Source: Rugamonas aquatica
GTDB lineage: Bacteria; Pseudomonadota; Gammaproteobacteria; Burkholderiales; Burkholderiaceae_D
DNA: 64,000 nucleotides
Reading direction: 5' to 3'
Assembly: GCF_009380215.1 (NCBI RefSeq)
Contig: NZ_WHUG01000001.1
Coordinates: forward strand, 434,001-498,000
Part shown: piece after piece, positions 17,215 to 24,702 of the stretch
Layout of the letters: each line of letters starts with the position of its first letter
How positions within the stretch are numbered: position 1 is the first letter of the stretch
The notes under the pieces: generated by a model
Databases searched by the model: none
The model's input: only the letters and a program-made list of their open reading frames with translations
Told to the model about the DNA's origin: nothing
Made by a program: the position numbers and the translations under genes

Positions 17215-18453
17215 ATGGAATTGCTCGCTTACGGCGTGGACTGGCTCAATCTATTGGTGCGCTGGCTGCATCTCATCACGGGGATAGCGTGGATCGGCGC
17301 ATCCTTCTATTTCGTTTGGCTGGACAACAGCATACGCCCACCAAAGCCCGGCTCCGACCTGGCGAAGAAGGGCGTGTCCGGCGAGTTGTGGGCCGTGCAC
17401 GGCGGCGGCTTCTACAACCCGCAGAAGTACCTGGTGTCGCCGGCCGAGCTGCCGTCGGACCTGCACTGGTTTAAATGGGAGGCTTACGCCACCTGGATTT
17501 CGGGCTTCTCGCTGCTGTTCATCGTCTACTACTTCAACGCCCAGGCGATGATGATCGATAAGTCGGTCGCGGACCTGACGCAGTTCCAGGCGATCGGCGT
17601 GGGCCTTGGCTCGCTGCTGGTGGGCTGGTTGTTCTACGACGCGCTGTGCCGCTCGCCGCTGGGCCAGAAGGATGGTCTGCTGGGTATCATCATGTTCGTG
17701 TTTATCGTCGCGATGGCTTATGTGCTGACCAAGTTCCTGAGCGGCCGCGCTGCCTACATCCACGTCGGCGCCATGATCGGCACCATGATGGTCGGGAATG
17801 TGCTGATGCTGATTATTCCGGGCCAGCGCAAGCTGGTGGAGGCTATGGAACAGGGCAAGTCGCCCGATCCTATCCACGGCAAGAAAGCCAAGCAGCGCTC
17901 TGTTCATAACAACTACTTCACGCTGCCGGTGCTGCTCATCATGATTAGCAACCACTATGCGATGACCTACAGCCACGCATACAGCTGGGCGCTGCTGGGC
18001 GCGATCATCGCGGCCGGTGTGCTGATCCGCCACTTCTTCAACCTGCGCCATCATGGCCGCACGGCGTGGCAGTTCCCTGCTGCCGGTGTGGCGATCCTGG
18101 CTGCGGTGGCGGTGGTGATTGCCCCGCGTCCTGCGGCTGCTCCTGCGCCAGCTATCGCCGGCGAAACTGCCGGTGCGGCCCACGCCAGCGTGTCGGCGCC
18201 AGACTTCAACCGTGTGCAAGCTATCGTCAACCAGCGCTGCGTCAGCTGCCACGCCGCGCAGCCTACGCAACCAGGCTTCGCTACCGCACCGGCCGGCATC
18301 ATGCTGCACACGCCAGAGCTGATCCACCAGAACGCGGCCAAGATCAACCAGCAGGCCGTGGTGCTGAAGGCTATGCCGATCGGGAATATGACCAACATCA
18401 CGCCTGAAGAACGCTCCGAACTCGGTGCGTGGTTCGCCGCCGGCGCCAACTGA
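17215..18453 (+). CDS. puuD: Membrane urate hydroxylase PuuD with C-terminal cytochrome c
   Basis: This 412-residue inner-membrane protein oxidises urate to 5-hydroxyisourate and passes electrons to the respiratory chain instead of making peroxide. The first 300 residues form about eight membrane segments with the family's RWLHLITGIAWIGASFYFVWLD, HGGGFYNPQKY and ISNHYAMTYSHAYSW stretches. After an Ala/Pro-rich linker, a small cytochrome c domain carries CVSCH at residues 342-346, with a candidate Met ligand in KAMPIGNM. It takes the place of a soluble uricase in this locus. It starts 222 bp from the divergent LysR regulator and is followed after 14 nt by the ammonia-lyase gene. Confidence 0.92.
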   Translation: MELLAYGVDWLNLLVRWLHLITGIAWIGASFYFVWLDNSIRPPKPGSDLAKKGVSGELWAVHGGGFYNPQKYLVSPAELPSDLHWFKWEAYATWISGFSLLFIVYYFNAQAMMIDKSVADLTQFQAIGVGLGSLLVGWLFYDALCRSPLGQKDGLLGIIMFVFIVAMAYVLTKFLSGRAAYIHVGAMIGTMMVGNVLMLIIPGQRKLVEAMEQGKSPDPIHGKKAKQRSVHNNYFTLPVLLIMISNHYAMTYSHAYSWALLGAIIAAGVLIRHFFNLRHHGRTAWQFPAAGVAILAAVAVVIAPRPAAAPAPAIAGETAGAAHASVSAPDFNRVQAIVNQRCVSCHAAQPTQPGFATAPAGIMLHTPELIHQNAAKINQQAVVLKAMPIGNMTNITPEERSELGAWFAAGAN

Positions 18454-18467
18454 CAAGAAGACAGATC

Positions 18468-20093
18468 ATGACTACTACCACCATCAATGGTTTCAACCTG
18501 ACCGCCGCCCAAGTGGTCGCCGTCGCCCGCGACCACAGCATCGAAGTGAACCTGGCCGCTTCGTCGCGCGCCGCGCTGAAGGAAAGCCGCGACTACATCG
18601 AATCCACCTGGATGCACGATGAAGCGCCGATGATGTACAGCTTTAACACCGGCGTCGGCATGCTGAAGGACACCCGCGTCAAGGTGCAGGACATTGTGCT
18701 GTTCCAGACGCAGCTCATCAAAGCCCACGCCTGCGGCATGGGCGAGCCGTTCTCCGAAGAAGTCAGCCGCGCCACCATGCTGTTGCGCGCCAATGCCTTC
18801 GCCAGCAACTACTCGGCGCCGCGCGTGGAGGTGGTCGACCGCCTGCTGGCCTTCGTCAACGCCGGCATCCATCCGATCATGCCGCAGAAGGGTTCCGTCG
18901 GCGCGTCCGGCGACCTGGCGCCGCTGGCCTACCTGGCGGCCGCCATCGCCGGCTTCGACGAAGCGGAAGTGATGTACAAGGGCCGCCGCATGTCGGCGCC
19001 CGATGCGATCCGCGAATCCAAGGTTGGCCCGGTCGTCTTCGAACTGAAGGCCAAGGATGCGTCGGCGCTGATCAACGGCTGCACCGTCTCGCTGGCGGTG
19101 GCGCTGCTGGCCGCTTCCGATGCGCGCAACATGCTGTCCGACGCCTGCCTGTCGCTGGGCCTGACGCTGGAGGCGATGCGCGCCGAGATGTCGGCCTTCG
19201 ATCCGCGTATTCACGAAGCGCGCCCGCATGCGGGCCAGATCAAGACCGCCGCCATCATCCGCGACCTGCTGGATGGCTCGACCCGCACCACCCACGAAGC
19301 GCGCGCGGTGCAGTTCCCGGAAGAGCTGCGCCGCACCGACATCCCATACACCGCCCGCATCCAGGACGTGTACTCGCTGCGCTGCGCGCCGCAGGTCTAC
19401 GGCCCGGTGTTCGACGCGCTGGACTACATCGACACCATCCTCGACAAGGAAGTGAACTCCGCCACCGACAACCCGCTCATCTTCGGCAAGGACGGCGGCG
19501 GCTTCGAGATCATCTCGGGCGGTAACTTCCACGGCCAGTACCTGGCGCAGGCCATGGACCTGCTGGCGATGGCCGTCGCGGACCTGGGCAGCATCGTCGA
19601 ACGCCGCGTCGCGCGCCTGATCGACCCGACGCTGTCGTGGGGCCTGCCGCGCAATCTGATGTCCGGCGTGCGCGGCGTGAACACCGGTTATCCGGTGATG
19701 CAATGCTCGCTCAGCTCCCTGGTGATGGAGAACCGCACGCTGTGCATGCCGGGCAGCGTCGACTCGATTCCGGCCAAGGGCAACAGCGAAGACCACGTCT
19801 CCAACTCCACCTGGTGCGCGCGCAAAGCCGCAACTGTGGTATCGAACACACAGTACATTGTCGGCGTAGAAATGTTATTGGCCTCCCAGGCACTGACCAT
19901 GACAGAAAACCTGCTGCCCGGTTTTGTGCTCGGCAAAGGCACGCAGGCGGCCTACGAATCGGTGCGCAGCCAGATTCCGGCCTGCCTCGATGGCGACCGC
20001 TGGCTGCACAACGACCTTGAAGTAGCGCGCTCCTTCATTGTGAGCGGCTCGGTGCGCAAGGCAGTGGTATCGAAAATCGGCGAATTCGTTTAA
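18468..20093 (+). CDS. HAL-family MIO ammonia-lyase in purine locus
   Basis: This 541-residue protein is an aromatic amino-acid ammonia-lyase with the self-processing Ala146-Ser147-Gly148 triad (ASGDLAPLAY) that forms the MIO electrophile. By comparison with histidine ammonia-lyase it keeps the loop Tyr (Y57 in MYSFNTGVG), a His at the substrate-selecting position (A86-H87 where HutH has Ser-His), N203, Q299, Y302 and R305 (QDVYSLRC), F354 and E441. It departs at NSED (HutH NQED) and HGQY (HutH HAEP). The best guess is deamination of histidine or a related imidazole. No hutU, hutI or hutG is near, and it lies 14 nt after puuD, so its role in purine breakdown is open. Start ATG 18468 has AAGAAG upstream. 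Confidence 0.85.
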   Translation: MTTTTINGFNLTAAQVVAVARDHSIEVNLAASSRAALKESRDYIESTWMHDEAPMMYSFNTGVGMLKDTRVKVQDIVLFQTQLIKAHACGMGEPFSEEVSRATMLLRANAFASNYSAPRVEVVDRLLAFVNAGIHPIMPQKGSVGASGDLAPLAYLAAAIAGFDEAEVMYKGRRMSAPDAIRESKVGPVVFELKAKDASALINGCTVSLAVALLAASDARNMLSDACLSLGLTLEAMRAEMSAFDPRIHEARPHAGQIKTAAIIRDLLDGSTRTTHEARAVQFPEELRRTDIPYTARIQDVYSLRCAPQVYGPVFDALDYIDTILDKEVNSATDNPLIFGKDGGGFEIISGGNFHGQYLAQAMDLLAMAVADLGSIVERRVARLIDPTLSWGLPRNLMSGVRGVNTGYPVMQCSLSSLVMENRTLCMPGSVDSIPAKGNSEDHVSNSTWCARKAATVVSNTQYIVGVEMLLASQALTMTENLLPGFVLGKGTQAAYESVRSQIPACLDGDRWLHNDLEVARSFIVSGSVRKAVVSKIGEFV

Positions 20094-20134
20094 ACCGGCG
20101 GCACACAGCTAAGGGGAGGATCTTCAAGGGGCTA

Positions 20135-20154
20135 CGCCGTCATTGCAGACGGCG
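20135..20154 (+). terminator. Stem-loop after the ammonia-lyase gene
   Basis: CGCCGTC-ATTGCA-GACGGCG is a perfect seven-base-pair hairpin beginning 41 bases after the ammonia-lyase stop. It lacks a T-run. It precedes the GTTATAG/CCATAAC palindrome and so may separate the puuD-lyase transcript from that of the permease. Confidence 0.4.
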
Positions 20155-20163
20155 CGTCCCGAC

Positions 20164-20180
20164 TGTTATAGGCCATAACA
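20164..20180. promoter_or_regulatory. Perfect palindrome TGTTAT-AGGCC-ATAACA upstream of purine permease
   Basis: A 17-bp inverted repeat with six-base perfect arms and a five-base centre lies 127 bp upstream of the NCS2 permease start. Its right half (GGCCATAAC) is identical to an element upstream of uraD-allC, and its left half (GTTATAG) to one upstream of the LysR gene. Arm length and size fit a LysR-type activator site. It is the best-formed copy of the putative operator in this locus. Confidence 0.5.
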
Positions 20181-20306
20181 GATAGCAGGTATGCCACCAG
20201 ACTAATTTCACGCAGTGGCCCCTGAGATAAGGTCGATGCCGATTGTTCCCATGTTTAATCGGCGGATGACACACATAAGCAGTTAAAAATAGAACACGGA
20301 GACGTT

Positions 20307-21608
20307 ATGTTATTTCTAGAGAAGTACTTCAAGCTGAAAGAGAATGGGACCGACGTGCGCACCGAATTGGTCGCAGGTCTGACCACCTTCCTGACGATGG
20401 CTTACATCATCTTCGTCAACCCCTCCATCCTCGGCGACGCCGGCATGCCCAAGGGCGCCGTGTTTGTCGCCACCTGTATCGCGGCCGCATTGGGCTGTCT
20501 GATTATGGGCCTGTACGCAAACTATCCGATTGCTATGGCGCCGGGCATGGGGTTGAACGCTTACTTCGCGTATGTGGTGGTCAAGGGCATGGGCATGCCG
20601 TGGGAGATGGCGCTGGGCGCGGTCTTCATCTCGGGTTGCCTGTTCCTGTTTGTCAGCGTGTTCAAGCTGCGGGAGATGATCGTCAATGGCATCCCGCATT
20701 CGATACGCACTTCGATCACCGTCGGCATCGGCCTGTTCCTGGGCTTGATCTCGCTGAAGAGCGCGGGCATCGTCGTCAGCAGCCCTGAGACGCTGGTCAA
20801 GGTCGGCGACCTGCATTCGGCGCCGACGCTGCTGGCCATCGCCGGCTTCTTCATCATCGTCGCGCTGGACCGCCTGAAGGTCAAGGGCGCGATCCTGATC
20901 GGCATCCTGGCCGTGACGGTGCTGAGCTTCTTCGTCGCCGGTAACAAGTTCAATGGCGTAGTCGACATGCCGCCTTCGCTGGCGCCGACGCTGTTCAAGC
21001 TTGATCTGATGGGCGCGATCTCGGTCGGCCTGCTGAACGTGGTGCTGGTGTTCTTCCTGGTGGAGCTGTTCGACGCCACCGGTACGCTGATGGGCGTGGC
21101 CAACCGCGCAGGCCTGCTGGTCAACGGCAAGATGGAACGCCTGAACAAGGCGCTGATGGCTGACAGTACCGCCATCCTCACCGGTTCGCTGCTGGGTACT
21201 TCGAGCACCACGGCCTACATCGAAAGCGCGGCCGGCGTGCAAGCGGGCGGCCGCACCGGCCTGACCGCCGTTGCTGTCGGCGTGCTGTTCCTGGCCTGCC
21301 TGTTCATCTCGCCGCTGGCCGGCGTGGTGCCCAACTATGCGACGGCGCCCGCGCTGCTGTACGTCTCCTGCCTGATGCTGCGCGAACTGGTCGACATCGA
21401 CTGGTCCGACACCACCGAAAGCGTGCCAGCCGCCATCGCGGCGCTGACCATGCCGTTCACGTACTCGATCGCGCTCGGCGTGGCGTTCGGCTTCATCTCC
21501 TATGCGGTGCTGAAGCTGTTGACCGGCCGTGTGCGCGAAGTGCGTCCAGTGATCTGGGCGATCGCTTGCGTGTTCACCTTCAAGTTCGTCTACCTCGGCG
21601 CAGGCTGA
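20307..21608 (+). CDS. NCS2-family purine permease (AzgA/GhxP-like), first copy
   Basis: This 433-residue inner-membrane protein has about 12-14 transmembrane segments and the AzgA subfamily signatures: LTTFLTMAYIIFVNP near the N-terminus, APGMGLNAYFAY, LFDATGTLMGVA, and GTSSTTAYIESAAGVQAGGRTGL. Members import adenine, guanine and hypoxanthine (or xanthine) by proton symport. The purine-catabolic setting and the Tsx-like porin directly downstream support a purine substrate. A close paralogue lies at 31631-32929. It has its own 213-bp upstream region with the candidate operator. RBS GGAG is six bases before the ATG. Confidence 0.9.
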   Translation: MLFLEKYFKLKENGTDVRTELVAGLTTFLTMAYIIFVNPSILGDAGMPKGAVFVATCIAAALGCLIMGLYANYPIAMAPGMGLNAYFAYVVVKGMGMPWEMALGAVFISGCLFLFVSVFKLREMIVNGIPHSIRTSITVGIGLFLGLISLKSAGIVVSSPETLVKVGDLHSAPTLLAIAGFFIIVALDRLKVKGAILIGILAVTVLSFFVAGNKFNGVVDMPPSLAPTLFKLDLMGAISVGLLNVVLVFFLVELFDATGTLMGVANRAGLLVNGKMERLNKALMADSTAILTGSLLGTSSTTAYIESAAGVQAGGRTGLTAVAVGVLFLACLFISPLAGVVPNYATAPALLYVSCLMLRELVDIDWSDTTESVPAAIAALTMPFTYSIALGVAFGFISYAVLKLLTGRVREVRPVIWAIACVFTFKFVYLGAG

Positions 21609-21635
21609 GGCTCTAACTCCTAACGGCTGATACCT

Positions 21636-21659
21636 GCCGGCGCCTTCCACGGCGCCGGC
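21636..21659 (+). other. Intercistronic GC-rich hairpin
   Basis: GCCGGCGCC-TTCCAC-GGCGCCGGC is a perfect nine-base-pair stem between the permease and the Tsx-like gene, 28 nt after the permease stop. With no T-run behind it, it is more likely a processing or message-stabilising element, or partial attenuator, than a full terminator. Confidence 0.45.
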
Positions 21660-21698
21660 GGGGACAGTCACGTCCGCATACTTTGGAAAAAAACTAAA

Positions 21699-22562
21699 AT
21701 GAAAACGAGACAAATTCCGCAACTGTTCTGCATCGCCTTTATGAGCCTGGCCGGTTCGGTCCACGCCGCCGACTGGAGCGACACCTCGGTCAGCTGGCGC
21801 TACGGCAGCGACTACCGCGAGCCGTTCAACCCGAACGATATCGCCAAGAACATCCTGGCGCTGACCCACGTCAGCGGCTACAAGCACGGCACCAACTACT
21901 TCAACGCCGACTTCCTGATGTCCGATAAAAACGATCCGGCCTCGCTGACGCAGAAGTCCGGCGCCAACGAAGCCTACATCCTGTACCGCAACACGGTGGA
22001 CCTGAGCAAGGTGACGGGCAGTGAATACAAGTTCGGCCCGGTGCGCGGGCTGGGCATCACGGGCGGCTTCGACGTCAACACCAAGAACGATGTCGGCTAC
22101 AACTCGCGCAAGCGCATGTTCGTGCTGGGGCCGACTTTTATGTGGGATGTGCCGGCCGGTCACTTCAACACCAGCCTGTTCCTGCTCAACGAGAGCAACG
22201 CGCCGAGCGGCGCCTTCCCGCCGATCTCCACCGTCACTGGGCGCTATACCTACAAGACGCATGCGATGCTGTCGTCGGAATGGGGCATCCCGGTGGGTTC
22301 GCTGTGGGCCTTCGAGGGTTATGCGAACTTTATCGCGGCCAAGGGCAAGGACGAAGTGGGCAACGATACCGGCGCCGAGACGAATATCGACATGCAGCTG
22401 ATGTTCGATGCGGGTGCAGCGATGGGCAAGGCGAAGAACACCTTCCGCATCGGCGTTGAGTACCAGTACTGGCGCAACAAGTTCGGCAACACCTCGGCCA
22501 CCACCGGCGGCCAGGGCTACGTCGCCAAGACGCCGATGATACGGGCTGAGTACCACTTCTAA
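21699..22562 (+). CDS. Tsx-like nucleoside-specific outer-membrane channel
   Basis: This 287-residue protein has a clear Sec signal peptide (LFCIAFMSLAGSVHAA, mature start ADWSD) and a beta-barrel ending in aromatic YHF, the outer-membrane insertion signal. The aromatic-rich start SVSWRYGSDYREPFNP and the alternating strand pattern fit the Tsx/OmpK family of nucleoside channels. Positioned 90 bp after the purine permease, it would let nucleosides or purine bases cross the outer membrane and supply the permease (inference). A large stem-loop follows the stop codon. Confidence 0.83.
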   Translation: MKTRQIPQLFCIAFMSLAGSVHAADWSDTSVSWRYGSDYREPFNPNDIAKNILALTHVSGYKHGTNYFNADFLMSDKNDPASLTQKSGANEAYILYRNTVDLSKVTGSEYKFGPVRGLGITGGFDVNTKNDVGYNSRKRMFVLGPTFMWDVPAGHFNTSLFLLNESNAPSGAFPPISTVTGRYTYKTHAMLSSEWGIPVGSLWAFEGYANFIAAKGKDEVGNDTGAETNIDMQLMFDAGAAMGKAKNTFRIGVEYQYWRNKFGNTSATTGGQGYVAKTPMIRAEYHF

Positions 22563-22573
22563 AACTATCTGCA

Positions 22574-22624
22574 CCACGCGGGCAAAGACGGGCGGCGGGC
22601 GCCTTTCGTCTTTGCCTGGCGTGG
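22574..22624. terminator. Large bidirectional stem-loop between convergent genes
   Basis: CCACGC...GGCAAAGACG pairs with CGTCTTTGCC...GCGTGG, giving an inner ten-base-pair stem and an outer six-base-pair stem around a GC-rich 16-base loop. It fills the whole gap between the Tsx-like gene (+) and the convergent orphan gene (-). The position indicates a shared transcription terminator although neither side has a strong T-run. Confidence 0.55.
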
Positions 22625-22625
22625 C

Positions 22626-23552
22626 TCACCACAGCCTTTGGCCCGTCGATTTAAGTGTCGACTGAACGAGGTCAGCTTCACCATCCCACGGTATGTCTGA
22701 ATCCATGCTGACGGTAAGCGGCGACATCATCCCGTCAAAACAATAGTTATGCCGGGTATAGAGGCACTCGCCCCAGCCGAGAGACAGCGCCCAGCAGTCA
22801 ACAATCACCGTATCGTCATTCCATGTTTCTGCCGATGGAACCACAAACCCTGGGAGCGTCCCACCTGATCTTCCGACCAGACAAAAAAGATGCTTTGCCG
22901 TGCCTTCTCCCTCCCATGTAACGATCTCTACGCGTGGATGGTTCTTGCCATGGGTAAGGACATGGGCGGCGTAATAAGCGTAATTGGTGCATTCAGCCGC
23001 TTTTTTTGCGTCGACTGCAGAATAAGCCCGTGCGAGCTCTTTGGGGCGCCAACTGCGATCGAGGGAGGTGATGGGCGGCCCGATCGACTGGATTGTCGGA
23101 TACCTTATCCGCAGGTATTCTTCGGATGCCTTGTCTACTGCAATATCCGGCGCAATGCATGCTGAAAAAGTGCCGACATCGTTACATGCGTAGTTTTCGC
23201 ACTTCATTAAGCTGTCGAGATGTGCTTTCACCCAAGCCTTTGGCGCCACGGAGGTTCGTCCATGGACCGGAGTTGCCACAGACGAAATCATAGGAGGTGT
23301 CGATGCGACCAGCGCCGCAACATCCGCGAGGGCGCCGCCTGCCTCGTAGCGATCGCTACTTCTGTAGTCCTGCCCTTTAGATACAAATTTTTTTTCCCAA
23401 GCATGCCACTTCGCTGCGAGCTGAGGTAATTGAGTCGGATTGCTTCCACTTTTCAGGTAGGCTTTGACGGCAGTGTCAAGCGCATCAAATAAGGCGGTTG
23501 TGCGGTATTTTTTTTTGACAACCGTAGTCCAGCCAGCGTTGTCTAAAGGCAT
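22626..23552 (-). CDS. Orphan protein with candidate Cys-His-Asp protease/transglutaminase-like triad
   Basis: I do not recognise a named family. The 308-residue product has an N-terminal helical part (residues ~15-85; Trp and charged residues in KWHAWEKKF, then RSSDRYEAGGALADVAALV) and a C-terminal part with C188 in AAECTNYAYYAAH, H221 in AKHLFCLVGR and D252 in TVIVDCWALSLGW. This order and spacing, with each residue at the start of a helix or strand-like run, is the layout of papain/transglutaminase-fold enzymes and of several bacterial effector toxins. No signal peptide is seen. Base composition is visibly less GC-rich than its neighbours, and an AT-rich gap lies upstream, suggesting transfer. 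ATG 23552 has GGAGGT four bases upstream; a GTG at 23579 is possible. Confidence 0.7.
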   Translation of the reverse strand: MPLDNAGWTTVVKKKYRTTALFDALDTAVKAYLKSGSNPTQLPQLAAKWHAWEKKFVSKGQDYRSSDRYEAGGALADVAALVASTPPMISSVATPVHGRTSVAPKAWVKAHLDSLMKCENYACNDVGTFSACIAPDIAVDKASEEYLRIRYPTIQSIGPPITSLDRSWRPKELARAYSAVDAKKAAECTNYAYYAAHVLTHGKNHPRVEIVTWEGEGTAKHLFCLVGRSGGTLPGFVVPSAETWNDDTVIVDCWALSLGWGECLYTRHNYCFDGMMSPLTVSMDSDIPWDGEADLVQSTLKSTGQRLW

Positions 23553-23826
23553 GCATACCTCCAAAGATTGAGTTGTCACTAAACACTGAGCGGGTAGTCG
23601 CCGTCCTGTGCGAAATGGAATGAGTATATTAATTAATTGTGAAAATTGCTAGTAATTAAAATAACCATGCTGTGACACTAATATTTCAAAAAGAAAGTCA
23701 TTCTGTCGGCTGCGCTTACAGTAAAGCCTTGCCGCGTGCCTGGCCAGCCAAGCCGTAGCCTTGTCCAGCAGGCTTGGAACTGAATTTGCTTCTTCTGCGG
23801 GGCGGCACACCAACCAGGAGATCGCT

Positions 23827-24702
23827 ATGAAACATTCCCCAACGAACGTGTTTTACCTGAGGCGGGGCGCGATGTACGGCGCCTTGTTATTGGCGCTAGG
23901 CCTTGCCGGTGCGGCGCAAGCCGATCCGCTGCATGTGAGCGACGGGCTGTTCGGTCCGGCAGAGTGGACGGCGTCGTCAACCAGCGGAGCGCCGGCCCGG
24001 CCCACCGTGAGCTCGTCCAGCTTCAACGTGGGCGGGCCGGGCGGCACTCGTTTCTACGTGGAGCAATCGACCGGCGGCGCGCCGGTTTCCACGCTGGGAC
24101 ACACGCTGAACCTGATGTACGACCTCGGCAGCTTCACCCCGGGCGCCAGCGGCAGCAGCGGATTGTTCTTTGACGTGTTCTTCCAGAACGGTAGCGCAGA
24201 CTATGTCGTGCATATCACCGGCAGCGGCATCCAGTCGTTTGAAAAGAGCAGCGGTGTGCGGTCGCCGGTCAATGCTGCGGGCGGATTCGACCTGAGTTCG
24301 CCGGTGTGGTCCGCGCTCGACGCCGACGATCTGGCGTTGGCGAAGTTCCACGCCGGAAGCAGCATCGGCTCCAGTCCGAACTATTCCGCTCCGCACCTCA
24401 TCGTTGAATTCGACCTTAGCGTGGACACCAGCGCCGGCGCCACACTGGCGGCCTTGCCGCCGGACGGCTTGTATAGCCCGGCGCCGTCGTTCTGGTCCGG
24501 CTCCCTGGGTGGGGCGGGGCGTCCAACCATCGTGGTGGGGTCGGCGATCTTCCAGCTTCACGCCAATGGCACGACGGCGGTGACGCCGGTGCTTGGCCCC
24601 GGAGGGCTGCCTGCGCTGCAGCCGATACCGGAGCCGGACACCTTGCTGTTGCTGGGCGCGGGACTGCTTGGCCTGTTAGGCGTCGGCCGTCGCCGCCTGT
24701 GA
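23827..24702 (+). CDS. PEP-CTERM sorting-domain protein
   Basis: This 291-residue exported protein has a signal peptide (MYGALLLALGLAGAAQADP) and a C-terminal PEP-CTERM anchor: IPEPDTLLLLGAGLLGLLGVG followed by RRRL. Exosortase cleaves such tails and the protein is then attached to the envelope or released with exopolysaccharide. The middle is Gly/Ser-rich and beta-strand-like, with no enzyme motif. I use ATG 23827 because AGGAG lies eight bases upstream and the signal peptide begins there; an earlier frame start is non-coding in character. The last 27 bases overlap the convergent GGDEF-EAL gene. Exosortase-associated EPS genes appear at the right edge of the window. Confidence 0.85.
   Translation: MKHSPTNVFYLRRGAMYGALLLALGLAGAAQADPLHVSDGLFGPAEWTASSTSGAPARPTVSSSSFNVGGPGGTRFYVEQSTGGAPVSTLGHTLNLMYDLGSFTPGASGSSGLFFDVFFQNGSADYVVHITGSGIQSFEKSSGVRSPVNAAGGFDLSSPVWSALDADDLALAKFHAGSSIGSSPNYSAPHLIVEFDLSVDTSAGATLAALPPDGLYSPAPSFWSGSLGGAGRPTIVVGSAIFQLHANGTTAVTPVLGPGGLPALQPIPEPDTLLLLGAGLLGLLGVGRRRL

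Noticed and set aside
20316-22577. A 753-codon minus-strand open frame across the permease and Tsx-like genes
   Set aside because: It spans two real genes and their intergenic hairpin in antisense and is His/Arg/Gln-rich, the typical shadow composition.
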